Translations under genes and position numbers: made by a program | Origin: Villigracilis sp024434165 | Lineage (GTDB): Bacteria; Chloroflexota; Anaerolineae; Anaerolineales; Villigracilaceae | DNA length: 64,000 nucleotides | Reading direction: 5' to 3' | Assembly: GCA_030263665.1 (NCBI GenBank) | Contig: SZPK01000030.1 | Span: 1 to 64,000 of the forward strand | In this document: positions 33,983 to 41,434 of the stretch, one piece after another | Numbering within the stretch: the first letter of the stretch is position 1 | Layout of the letters: each line of letters starts with the position of its first letter | Notes under the pieces: model-generated | Told to the model about the DNA's origin: nothing | Databases searched by the model: none | Seen by the model: only the letters and a program-made list of their open reading frames with translations

Positions 33983-34413
33983 CCGAGGTTGTTCTGCGCT
34001 GCGTTTTGGATGCCAGCGTTGGTATAAAACTATTTATCGAGGAGGAATTTTCCGACAAGGTTGAACGGCTGTTTTCCAAACTTGCCGAAGACCCACAGGC
34101 GGAAATTCATGTTCCTGATTTGTTTTATATCGAATGCGCCAACATCCTGCTCAAATATACCCGCCGTCATAACCGTCTGCTGGAAGATTCGTTGAAAGAT
34201 ATCGCGGATTTGAATGACCTTGCGTTGAAATCCACTTCCACATCTGAATTAATTGAAGAAGCGCTTGAGCTTGCGCATGAGAAAAACCTGACGGCGTATG
34301 ACGCTTGTTATGCCGTGCTTGCCCGCCAATTGGCTCTCCCATTGGTGACAGCGGATGCTCCACTAGCGCGTGCAGTTGATTGGGCGGTGTGGATTGGGGA
34401 TTTTGAGGTGTGA
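33979..34413 (+). CDS. PIN-domain toxin (VapC/FitB type), 144 aa
   Basis: The four acidic residues of the PIN domain are present: Asp11 in VLDASVG, Glu52 in YIECANILL, Asp108 in AYDACYAVLA and Asp126 in VTADAPL. Such toxins cut specific tRNA or rRNA sites. The operon with the FitA-like gene is intact and probably functional. Confidence 0.92.
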   Translation: MTEVVLRCVLDASVGIKLFIEEEFSDKVERLFSKLAEDPQAEIHVPDLFYIECANILLKYTRRHNRLLEDSLKDIADLNDLALKSTSTSELIEEALELAHEKNLTAYDACYAVLARQLALPLVTADAPLARAVDWAVWIGDFEV

Positions 34414-34438
34414 TCTTAAGGTGTTGTAGAACAATAGA

Positions 34439-34466
34439 ACGCTGGGATGAATGTCCCAGTGTTTTT
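34439..34466 (+). terminator. Terminator hairpin, copy 2 of 3
   Basis: ACGCTGGGA and TCCCAGTGT pair (one G-T) around TGAATG, followed by a T-run and GATTTGAGG. It lies after the PIN toxin. Confidence 0.75.
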
Positions 34467-34524
34467 GATTTGAGGATGCAGAAGAAATAATAAAACTCGG
34501 AAGTTTTTGGCTTCCGAGTTTGCT

Positions 34525-34894
34525 TTATGCAACAGTTTTGACGTGCGGGTATTTGAGGATTCTCTCGTCCGAAGTAACCAGTTTATATTTCATTACTCTG
34601 GCTGTAGCGACAATGATCTGGTCAGCGGGGTCTTTGTGAAATTCCCCAGGCAGGCGGGTCGATTCGGTTGCGATTTCGGGAGTCAACTCGATGATTTGAA
34701 CCCCAGGATAACTCAACCGAGACGGGTAATTCAAGTCGCTTGTTTTCAACCAGCTTGGCGATTTCCCAAAGAGAGATTGCGCTGATGCCAATTTCACCAT
34801 CTTCATTGGCTGCAATGACTTCCAATTGGGTGGCTGTCAGTTTTTCGTCACCATGTACCCACCAAACCCAAATATGGGTGTCTAACACGATCAT
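34525..34894 (-). pseudogene. VapC-type PIN toxin with a frameshifting deletion
   Basis: The 5-prime part reads MIVLDTHIWVWWVHGDEK ... ISAISLWEIAKLVENKRLELPVSVE; the 3-prime part, in another frame, reads LSYPGVQIIELTPEIATES ... DPADQIIVATARVMKYKLVTSDE. Both halves belong to one VapC-like protein, and all its acidic PIN residues are present on one or the other half. The join near 34720 seems to lack a few residues plus a frame, so the gene is dead unless the break is an error. It lies downstream of its antitoxin gene with a 4-base overlap. Confidence 0.85.
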
Positions 34895-35103
34895 CTGGCA
34901 GATTCCCAATCACTTGCTGCTACGCTTTTGAATGGGTCACGGTACACGACCGTTTTTCCGCGCAGAGGATATTTGGAACGGGTCGCTTTCTTGCCGCGAC
35001 GAATAAACACTTCCACAGTTTCGCCTGTGCGAAAGGGAAGTCCGTTAATGGAGAGTTTTCCGCCTTTGGTGATTAAAGTCTTGGTACGAAATGTTTGGTG
35101 CAT
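34891..35103 (-). CDS. Antitoxin paired with the broken VapC, 70 aa
   Basis: KGGKLSINGLPFRTGETVEVFIRR is a short beta-rich domain of the kind found in small antitoxins that precede PIN toxins, and YPLRGKTVVYRDPFKSVAASDW is the conserved toxin-binding tail. Its stop overlaps the ATG of the PIN gene (ATGA). With the toxin broken it may be free to decay. Confidence 0.8.
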   Translation of the reverse strand: MHQTFRTKTLITKGGKLSINGLPFRTGETVEVFIRRGKKATRSKYPLRGKTVVYRDPFKSVAASDWESAR

Positions 35104-35133
35104 GAAAACCTCTGTCCACTATTTTACACTGTT

Positions 35134-35573
35134 TCAGACAACCCGAATTTCTTTTTTCTGACATACGACAAGTCCATGCTGCCCCCTCCCAGCCTCCCCC
35201 AAATACGACAAGTAAAAGTCTGGTTGTGAATTCAAGGTTTGCATAGTCGGATTTGGGGGAGGTGCCCGTAGGGCGGTGGGGGTGGTCGGCTGCAATATTG
35301 ACGTGAGCAATATCCCTGAGATTGGGAAAATCTTATTTGTCCAAAACGGCGTCCGCAAAAGTAAAGACGAAGTGCTTGAAAAGTGGAGCAAAACCGATTT
35401 TGTCAAAACCGCACAGAGCCTCGAGTCAAAGGGCTGGCTGTTGGATGTGTTGATGTGCGTGGAGAAAATCAAGCAGGCTAAGTTTTCGCTGGAAGATGTC
35501 TATGGTACGGGATAAAGGGGTGATTGAATTCGTGGGGAGAGGTCGGTATCGGATGAGATTGAAGAGCGGATAA
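35134..35573 (+). pseudogene. Decayed second copy of dpnI
   Basis: Bases 35134-35181 match dpnI 32774-32821 almost exactly (the DNNPNFFFLTYDKS region); 35284-35503 match dpnI from GCNIDVSNIPEIGK to FSLEDVYG with few changes; 35508-35570 match the C-terminal end (RDKGVIEFVGRGRYR). The N-terminal third is absent, ~100 bases are replaced by a palindromic element (35182-35282), and ~75 bases are deleted near 35505. It is therefore a remnant, not a gene. Confidence 0.88.
35182..35282. repeat. MITE-like palindromic element inside the dpnI remnant
   Basis: CTCCCCCAAAT (35194-35204) and ATTTGGGGGAG (35251-35261) are perfect inverted arms; outer C-rich and G-rich ends (CCCCCTCCC against GGGCGGTGGGGG) extend the pairing. 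The element replaces about the same length of dpnI sequence. ATACGACAAGT occurs at 35163 and again at 35203. Confidence 0.7.
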
Positions 35574-35637
35574 GCACGACGGACACAAAGTACACAAAGG
35601 TTTAAGAAAAACTCGGAAGGTTGCATCTTCCGAGTTT

Positions 35638-36204
35638 CTATTTGAACATGCCTTCGATGTCAGTCCACAACGAGGGCATTTCAAGAATGTCCGCAAAGGA
35701 TTTTGTCCACCTGCGGATGCGGTCAACATCGAGTTGTGGATGTTTATCAATAATCGTGCGGATATCTTCCAGGTCTTTGGGGCGGTGTGCGACGGCTTTC
35801 ATAATGATCAAGTCTTCGGGTGTGGGGAGGCGCACCGAAAGAGTATTTGTTGATTGGATACTTCCACGCTCCACCATTTCTTCTTCAAAAGGCAAAACGC
35901 CAAGAGAAATATCAATATTGATTTTCGATGGGATGTGGCGCAAAAGTAAAACTCGGCTCTTGCGGGCAAACTCTTCGACGTCAGGAATTCTTGGTTGAAT
36001 ATCTTCTGCCTTTGCTGCTTCCAGAAATTTTACAATATCTTCTGTGGAAAGCAGGAATATCGCGTCAACATCTTCGGTGAAGCGGGGTCTGCCAAGTAAA
36101 CCGACAGCAATTCCGCCAATGACCACGCCACGATTGTCGAATTTTTCCAAAAGCCGTTGAATGGCTTCAATTGCAGAACGAAAAGGTTCCAATCCTGGCT
36201 GCAT
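35638..36204 (-). CDS. Nucleotidyltransferase, AbiEii-toxin-like, 188 aa
   Basis: VVIGGIAVGLLGRPRFTEDVDAIF holds the nucleotidyltransferase pattern Gly30-Gly31 and Asp45-x-Asp47. KINIDISLG supplies the third acidic residue, and RLPTPEDLIIMKAVAHRPKDLEDI follows as in AbiEii/AbiGii-type toxins. Such proteins add nucleotides to tRNA or other targets and stop growth, for example in phage abortive infection. The partner may be the 71-residue gene directly upstream. A housekeeping nucleotidyltransferase is less likely given the island setting. Confidence 0.85.
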   Translation of the reverse strand: MQPGLEPFRSAIEAIQRLLEKFDNRGVVIGGIAVGLLGRPRFTEDVDAIFLLSTEDIVKFLEAAKAEDIQPRIPDVEEFARKSRVLLLRHIPSKINIDISLGVLPFEEEMVERGSIQSTNTLSVRLPTPEDLIIMKAVAHRPKDLEDIRTIIDKHPQLDVDRIRRWTKSFADILEMPSLWTDIEGMFK

Positions 36205-36420
36205 TTAGATTGTCCCTTTTAATATTGCCCAACGATTGAATACATCCATTTCGTGATCGTCGTCTCCGCGAGTTAATCCCGTGGCAAGGGCAAATTGAAA
36301 AATGGAATTGATCTGCCGCCAATGTTCATCCATCGTCATGGCGCGAAGTTCCTGCCGTTCGATTTCTTCGACGGCTTTCCAACGCTCGCGGTAGAATTTG
36401 ATGTCAAATCCTGCATCCAT
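36205..36420 (-). CDS. Small acidic protein upstream of the nucleotidyltransferase, 71 aa
   Basis: The stop codon is followed directly by the ATG of the nucleotidyltransferase, so the two are surely co-translated. The sequence (DIKFYRERWKAVEEIERQELRAMTMDEHWRQINSI) is helical and charged; no family is recognised. By position it is a candidate antitoxin or regulator of the pair. Confidence 0.7.
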   Translation of the reverse strand: MDAGFDIKFYRERWKAVEEIERQELRAMTMDEHWRQINSIFQFALATGLTRGDDDHEMDVFNRWAILKGTI

Positions 36421-36459
36421 GCGTTAATTATAGCATTGGAAGACAGGCAAAACGCGGGA

Positions 36460-36487
36460 ACACTGGGATGGATGTCCCAGTGTTTTT
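36460..36487 (+). terminator. Terminator hairpin, copy 3 of 3
   Basis: ACACTGGGA and TCCCAGTGT around TGGATG, followed by TTTTT and GATTTGAGG. It is identical in stem and loop to copy 1 at 33641-33668. Here no rightward gene ends just before it, so it is there as a repeat rather than for a known transcript. Confidence 0.75.
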
Positions 36488-36501
36488 GATTTGAGGCGGA
36501 A

Positions 36502-36541
36502 TGTCTGCGTGATGGGGAAGGCTGGGTGAATCGGAGTGGCT
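36502..36541 (+). pseudogene. Short third dpnI-like fragment
   Basis: One frame reads GEGWVNRSGF before running out, against TEGWVNKSVF in the intact DpnI (residues 24-33); the bases GGAAGGCTGGGT are shared. The fragment directly follows the third terminator copy. It is short, so the match is suggestive rather than certain. Confidence 0.4.
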
Positions 36542-36752
36542 TCGGCGGACTACCCTGAAATGTACACGTGTCCTGCCTCACCCTGTGCCTCCCGAAGGAC
36601 ATCGGGACGATGTGCGGCGCCAGCGGTTCGTGGAAGCCCGCGTGCGCGGCGGGCATTGTCGTCGAGCCGGAACTTCCCAGGGAAAATTCTCTTATTTTCC
36701 GCTCATCAGAATATGGGTATACTGGAATCGGTACATGAAGAAAGGAGGATCT

Positions 36753-37172
36753 ATGACGAAACAGATCGGACTTTGGATTGACCACAAAAGGGCGGTGATT
36801 CTGACCGTGAGCGAGCGCGGCGAAGCCATGCAGACGATCGAGTCGGGGATTGACCGGCATGTCTCGTATCGGGGCGCAACCCGTCCGCGCACGCCCTACA
36901 GCGCCCAGTATCAGAAAGGAGACGACCAACTCGACAAACAATTTAATGGATTGCTCAAGAAATATTACACCCAGATCCTGTCCCGCCTGCGCGATGCGGA
37001 TGCAATTCTGATCTTCGGTCCCGGCGAGGCAAAAGCGGAGTTGAAGAAACGCCTTGCCCGGCAGAAGTGGTCCGCGCGTATCGCGGGTATCGAATCCGCA
37101 GACAAGATGACGGACCGCCAGATCGCCGCGAAAGTGAGGCGTTACTTTAAAGGGGCTGCCAGAAAATCGTAA
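36753..37172 (+). CDS. Small eRF1/host-attachment-like protein, 139 aa
   Basis: The opening KQIGLWIDHKRAVILTVSERGE, then ILIFGPGEAKAELKKRLARQ, resemble the small bacterial proteins related to the eRF1/pelota middle domain. Its function is unknown. AAAGGAGG lies just before the ATG at 36753, which rules out longer starts. The protein is basic and soluble. It begins the return to native, GC-richer sequence after the island. Confidence 0.7.
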   Translation: MTKQIGLWIDHKRAVILTVSERGEAMQTIESGIDRHVSYRGATRPRTPYSAQYQKGDDQLDKQFNGLLKKYYTQILSRLRDADAILIFGPGEAKAELKKRLARQKWSARIAGIESADKMTDRQIAAKVRRYFKGAARKS

Positions 37173-37300
37173 TCCATCGAGGGGCGCGCAGTCAAAAAAC
37201 GAATAACCTTCTGCGGCAGTCTGTGAGAAGGCTGCCGCAGTTGTTTTTATTCATGGAAGGTTTGATAAAATAACGCATCTTTTATCGGATCGCACAACCC

Positions 37301-38500
37301 TTGCCTCCCTCGTTTTTCATCATCCTCATCTCGGTCTTTGTGGACATGCTCGGCTACGGCATCATGCTGCCACTGCTGCCGTTCTTTGTGCAGGCGCAGG
37401 ACGGCGGCGCTGCCATCGCGGGCGGCTTGATGTCCATGTACTCGGCGATTCAACTCGTCTCCGGTCCCATCCTCGGCGCCCTCTCCGACCGTTACGGGCG
37501 CAAACCCATTTTGCTGCTCTGTCTCTTTGGTACGGCAGCGTCCTATCTTTTGCTGGGCTTGGCAAATTCGCTCGTCATGATTTTTCTCGCGGTCTTTTTG
37601 GATGGACTGACCGGCTCGAACCTGACTCTCGCTCATGCCTACATCGCTGACTCGACCACTGCCGAAAACCGCGCCAAGGGAATCAATTATTCTCAACTCG
37701 CTTTTGGACTGGGCATCATGGCGGGTCCCATCCTCGGCGGACTCCTCAGTGGATACGGACTCAGCGTCCCGGCGCTCGTCGCCTCTTTCTTCGCCTTTGC
37801 CAATACCGTTTTCGGATTCTTTTTCCTCCCCGAATCCTTATCCCCTGAACGCCGCGAGACCAAGCCGATCGCGCAGGTCTTTTCATGGGCTGGACAATTC
37901 ACGAGTATTTTCCGAAAGAAGAACATTCAAAATTTTTTGGCCGTGCTTTTCCTGCTCAACCTCGCCTTTGCCGGTTTGCAGACGAATTTTCCGCTTTTCT
38001 CCAATGCCCGCTTCGGCTGGACTCCGGCGCAGAACAGCTATTTCTATTTGTATGTCGGGTTATGCGGCGTGATTGTGCAGGGAGTTTTATTCGCCAGATT
38101 GCAGGCGCAATTCGGCGAGCGCAAACTCATCCCGGCGGGACTCACATTCATGGTCATCGGCTTGGCGGGCATGGCGTTTGCCCCCGATGCATGGATGATC
38201 TTCCCCGCTGTGGCTGTCGTTGCGTTAGGGACGGGTATCAGCATTCCGTCGTTGACTGCGCTGGTCTCGCTGCGCATCCCTGAGAATGAGCAGGGACGTT
38301 TGATGGGCGGCAATCAAACCCTGTTGGCGCTGACGAACATTTTTGGTCCCACCATTGCAGGCATTTCGTTCGACTTCGTTGCCATCTCTGCGCCGTATTG
38401 GTTGGGTAGTGTGTTTGCGCTGCTGGCGGTGGGGATTTGGAAGATGGACGATAGACGATGGACGATGGACGATGGATTGTCTATCGTCCGTGGTCAATAG
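37301..38500 (+). CDS. MFS exporter, TetA-like (DHA1), 399 aa
   Basis: Twelve membrane helices are visible, with motif A GALSDRYGRKPILLL after helix 2 and the motif-C-like GLGIMAGPILGGLLSG in helix 5, placing it among drug:H+ antiporters. The only start in range is a TTG at 37301. The last ~17 residues (MDDRRWTMDDGLSIVRGQ) are encoded by a dispersed repeat (38444-38500), so the natural C-terminus seems to have been replaced. The glycosyltransferase on the other strand ends within the stop region (7-base overlap). Confidence 0.88.
   Translation: MPPSFFIILISVFVDMLGYGIMLPLLPFFVQAQDGGAAIAGGLMSMYSAIQLVSGPILGALSDRYGRKPILLLCLFGTAASYLLLGLANSLVMIFLAVFLDGLTGSNLTLAHAYIADSTTAENRAKGINYSQLAFGLGIMAGPILGGLLSGYGLSVPALVASFFAFANTVFGFFFLPESLSPERRETKPIAQVFSWAGQFTSIFRKKNIQNFLAVLFLLNLAFAGLQTNFPLFSNARFGWTPAQNSYFYLYVGLCGVIVQGVLFARLQAQFGERKLIPAGLTFMVIGLAGMAFAPDAWMIFPAVAVVALGTGISIPSLTALVSLRIPENEQGRLMGGNQTLLALTNIFGPTIAGISFDFVAISAPYWLGSVFALLAVGIWKMDDRRWTMDDGLSIVRGQ
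38444..38500. repeat. GGACGAT tandem/inverted repeat at the MFS 3-prime end
   Basis: ATGGACGAT units run in tandem (38444-38475) and are followed by an inverted unit (CTATCGTCC). Related sequence lies at 39739-39801. The repeat encodes the last residues of the MFS protein. Confidence 0.7.
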
Positions 38501-39759
38501 TCTGTGGTCAAATGCTGTATCGCTGTCTGAACTCCATCTTCTTGATTCAACGTCTCGCAAATCTCTTTGGCTTTTGCGTGCATTTCTTTATTGTTCAACG
38601 CTTCGGTAATGGCTTGGGCGAGATTCTTTGCACTGAGTTTTCTCTGCGGAATGGATAATCCCGCACCCAGTTTGTGAATCCGCTCGCCCCAGAAGAACTG
38701 GTCAATGGCGAGGGGCAGGGTGATGGTGGGAATGCCTGCATGTAAACTTGCAGACGTTGTCCCTGCGCCGCCGTGATGGACGGCGACTTTGACGCGAGGA
38801 TACAGCCAATCATGCGGGATGTATTCGATGGGGAAGATGTTCTTCGATTTGATCATGCCATGCCATTTGGCGGGGAGGGTCAGCACGGCTTGGGCGTTCG
38901 CCATGTTTAACGCTTCTTCGAGCACAGATAAATATCCCCGCATCCCCGGGCTGCCGAAACCAATTGCGATCAAGTTGTCAGCAGAATCAATGAAGCGCAA
39001 AAGCGTCGAAGCGCCAGGCTGCCAGTTCTCCAATTCTCCAACCCTCCAATATCCCGTAATGATTTGCTTCTCATTCCAATCCTTGGGACGCGGTACGACG
39101 TGTTCACTGAAGGCGTTGAGGGTAAGCGGTTGGTGCGAATCCGCTCGCAGCGAAGGGTCAAGCCAATGGGCGGGAGCCAGCCCAAAGTCCGCGTGACGCG
39201 CGTGGTTGATCTCGGAGCGCCACGAAAGCCAGATGGCTTGAGTCACAGCCCAATGCGAGAGCCAGTTTCCAATTCCTGAAAGAGAAAAACGAAACGGCAG
39301 CAGCGCAGATGGAAATTCGCGGGTGGGGGCAAACGGTTGCAGCAGCGCACGGACGGCGGGAATGCCCAGCCCTTCGGCGATGTGCGCGCCCCAGAGGGTT
39401 GGCAAGCCGTGAATGAGCAGGTCGGAGCCGCGGCAGGCTTCGGCGGCGGTGTGCAGCATGCGCCGATAGAGCGGGCGGGCTTTTTGTAAAAAGTTGCGTG
39501 TGGCTTGAAAAGAGCGAATGGGGTTTGTGCCGAGCGTCATCGGCGTGGAGTTGCCCTGCTCGATGAGCAGGTCGGTGGGGTTGCCGTCGAATGGGGCAAA
39601 TGGGACGCGATGGCTTTGGATGAGATTCGCAAACCCATGCGGCGCGGCAATGCGGATGTTGTAGCCCGCTTCAAGCAATCCTTTGCCAAGCGCGATGTAG
39701 GGGAGAACATCTCCGCGGGTGCCGCTGGTGAGGAGGGTGATAACTGGACGATGGACCAT
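38494..39759 (-). CDS. Glycosyltransferase family 1 (UGT-like), about 421 aa
   Basis: ITLLTSGTRGDVLPYIALGKGL at the N-terminus and the UGT-type signature HHGGAGTTSASLHAGIPTITLP followed by DQFFWGERI near the C-terminus place it with the sterol/macrolide/flavonoid glucosyltransferase group. It moves a sugar from an NDP-sugar onto a small molecule. The N-terminus lies in a repeat (39761-39801), so the start is uncertain: ATG 39759 is used, with ATG 39804 and TTG 39810 possible. Next to it are a methyltransferase on the same strand and an exporter, an arrangement seen in tailoring or self-protection of small molecules. Confidence 0.85.
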   Translation of the reverse strand: MVHRPVITLLTSGTRGDVLPYIALGKGLLEAGYNIRIAAPHGFANLIQSHRVPFAPFDGNPTDLLIEQGNSTPMTLGTNPIRSFQATRNFLQKARPLYRRMLHTAAEACRGSDLLIHGLPTLWGAHIAEGLGIPAVRALLQPFAPTREFPSALLPFRFSLSGIGNWLSHWAVTQAIWLSWRSEINHARHADFGLAPAHWLDPSLRADSHQPLTLNAFSEHVVPRPKDWNEKQIITGYWRVGELENWQPGASTLLRFIDSADNLIAIGFGSPGMRGYLSVLEEALNMANAQAVLTLPAKWHGMIKSKNIFPIEYIPHDWLYPRVKVAVHHGGAGTTSASLHAGIPTITLPLAIDQFFWGERIHKLGAGLSIPQRKLSAKNLAQAITEALNNKEMHAKAKEICETLNQEDGVQTAIQHLTTDY

Positions 39760-39760
39760 G

Positions 39761-39801
39761 GACGGCAGACGATGGGCAAGCAGGGTCCATCGTCTGCCGT
39801 C
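39761..39801. repeat. Perfect 15-bp inverted repeat at the glycosyltransferase start
   Basis: GACGGCAGACGATGG (39761-39775) and CCATCGTCTGCCGTC (39787-39801) pair with an 11-base loop. It belongs to the same GACGATGG family as 38444-38500. Confidence 0.8.
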
Positions 39802-39806
39802 CATCG

Positions 39807-40658
39807 TCAACTGTCAATTTTCTCGAACACCAACATCCGGTATTCCACCACCTTCATCGCCAGACATTGCTGCAACGCCATGCTCCCCAGCATGGATGGG
39901 ATGATGGCATGTCTGGCGGGAAGTTTTTCGCCGAGGAAAAGTAGGGTATCGGCGAGAAAATCGGGCAGGTTGCGCAGGCGGAGCCAGGGTGTGAGTTCTT
40001 CGTTCTTGATGAGGTTGAGTTGGTTGGCGTTTGCGAATTGAACGATTTGTTCCACCGTCCGCACGCCGGGAACGTACCAGCCTTCGATGTAGGCATTCAG
40101 CCATTTTTGTTCATGCTTGGTGAACGGACGCACCGCCTGGTAATCGTCCACGAGGATGAGCCTGCCGCCTTTGCAAAGCAGACGCCCCGCTTCTTTGAAA
40201 TATTTTTCCGGGTCAACGGCATGACAAACCGCTTCGACGGAATAGACGGCATCCAGTGATTTACCCGGCAGCGGCACGGAGGTGAAATCGCCTTCGGCAA
40301 AATGGGTTTGATTCTGCAAGCCAAGTTGCTTTGCGGACTCTTGCGCGAGCCGGGCTTGCACAGGGCTGAGGGTTAATCCGAGGGCGGGGGCGGGACTTTG
40401 CAGGCGCGGGTGGATGTAGAACAGACTCGCGCCCACGCCGCAGCCGAGATCGGCGATGCGGGCGTTGGCAGGCGTGGAAGATTCAATTTCACGGAGGATG
40501 AGGGAATTGGAGAAGTTCAGCGCTTCTTCCAGCGTCGTGACGCCCTCTGCCCACAATGAGCGGTGGATGTTTTGCGCCTTTTTATGACCGCTGAATTTCA
40601 GAAAGAGGCTGGTATTCTCATCGTAATATGTGCGGACGGAGTCGGTGGTGATGGGCAT
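39807..40658 (-). CDS. SAM-dependent methyltransferase, 283 aa
   Basis: ARIADLGCGVGASLFYI is the SAM-binding motif I, AEGDFTSVPLPGKSLDAVYSVEAVCH contains motifs II and III, and GGRLILVDDY the later strand. The pattern is that of UbiE/SMT-like C- or O-methyltransferases acting on lipids or small molecules. The start at 40658 begins PITTDSVRTYYDEN, like the family; upstream in-frame codons do not. It overlaps the glycosyltransferase start region. Confidence 0.88.
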   Translation of the reverse strand: MPITTDSVRTYYDENTSLFLKFSGHKKAQNIHRSLWAEGVTTLEEALNFSNSLILREIESSTPANARIADLGCGVGASLFYIHPRLQSPAPALGLTLSPVQARLAQESAKQLGLQNQTHFAEGDFTSVPLPGKSLDAVYSVEAVCHAVDPEKYFKEAGRLLCKGGRLILVDDYQAVRPFTKHEQKWLNAYIEGWYVPGVRTVEQIVQFANANQLNLIKNEELTPWLRLRNLPDFLADTLLFLGEKLPARHAIIPSMLGSMALQQCLAMKVVEYRMLVFEKIDS

Positions 40659-40685
40659 GGGAAAATTATATCCCGGTGGGTGGTG

Positions 40686-40691
40686 TATAAT
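40686..40691 (+). promoter_or_regulatory. -10 box for the VapBC operon
   Basis: TATAAT lies 35 bases before the antitoxin ATG at 40726. No clear -35 box is seen, so an activator or a weak -35 may be involved. Confidence 0.45.
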
Positions 40692-40725
40692 AATAGTGCA
40701 AAGCATGGTGCAAAAGGAGAGTGCA

Positions 40726-41010
40726 ATGCGCGCTGTAAAAGAACGAATGAATTTGTATATCACCAAGTCGCTTATGGATGAATTGAAGAAAGCTGTGCCT
40801 GCCCGTGAACGGACTCGTTTTGTTGAGGAGGTGTTGGCTCGTGAACTGCGTCGCCGCAAATTGCGTGAGGTCTTGAAAAAATCCTATGGCGCATGGAAGG
40901 ACGAAGATCATCCTGAATTAGCCACTTTTGAAGACATCAATCGCTGGGTGGCAGAAGGGCGGAAAAAATCCACTCGTGATTTTACTGCCGAGTGGGGGCA
41001 GGATGAGTGA
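40726..41010 (+). CDS. vapB: Ribbon-helix-helix antitoxin, 94 aa
   Basis: ERMNLYITKSLMDELKKAVPARERTRFVEEVLARELRRRKL is a ribbon-helix-helix domain, with a toxin-binding tail rich in Trp and acidic residues. AAAAGGAGA lies before the ATG at 40726; an upstream in-frame start crosses the divergent methyltransferase start. Its stop overlaps the toxin start by 8 bases. Confidence 0.85.
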   Translation: MRAVKERMNLYITKSLMDELKKAVPARERTRFVEEVLARELRRRKLREVLKKSYGAWKDEDHPELATFEDINRWVAEGRKKSTRDFTAEWGQDE

Positions 41011-41413
41011 TTATCTACTCGATACAAATATTTTGATCTTGTATCTGCGAAAAACTCCCGGGTATTTGGAACTTTTGGATACCCTTGCAGCGGATGACAC
41101 ACTTTATATCTCAGCAATCACCCGTCTTGAAATTATTCGAGGAATGCGAGACCGTGAGCGTGAAGCTACTTTTGATGTTCTTGACTCCCTTGAAACGATT
41201 GAGATAAGCATTGAAATCGCCGACAAGGCGGGCGAATTAATTCGTACCTGGCGAACGCAAGGGGTTGTTCTGGAAGATGCCGACGCCCTGATTGCCGCAA
41301 CAGCGCTCGAACATGGCTTGGCGCTTGTCACAACCAATGCAAAACATTTTTCCATGCCAGACCTGGTTGTATATCAGGCGGATGAACAAGGAAAACTATC
41401 CTTGAGAGATTGA
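41003..41413 (+). CDS. vapC: VapC-type PIN toxin, 136 aa
   Basis: Asp7 (LLDTNILI), Glu43 (RLEIIRG), Asp94 (DADALIAATA) and TTNAKHF carry the PIN active site. ATG 41003 lies within the antitoxin stop, the usual coupling. The module appears intact and lies outside the main island, in higher-GC sequence. Confidence 0.92.
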   Translation: MSDYLLDTNILILYLRKTPGYLELLDTLAADDTLYISAITRLEIIRGMRDREREATFDVLDSLETIEISIEIADKAGELIRTWRTQGVVLEDADALIAATALEHGLALVTTNAKHFSMPDLVVYQADEQGKLSLRD

Positions 41414-41434
41414 TTTTTCAGCAGGAGTTCCCCC

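Noticed and set aside
28306..36487. CRISPR array
   Set aside because: The repeats here are palindromes of differing spacing, with genes between them and no regular spacers.
30790..36490. Prophage or integrative element
   Set aside because: No integrase, capsid, portal, terminase or conjugation gene is present, and no flanking att-like duplication was found around the island.
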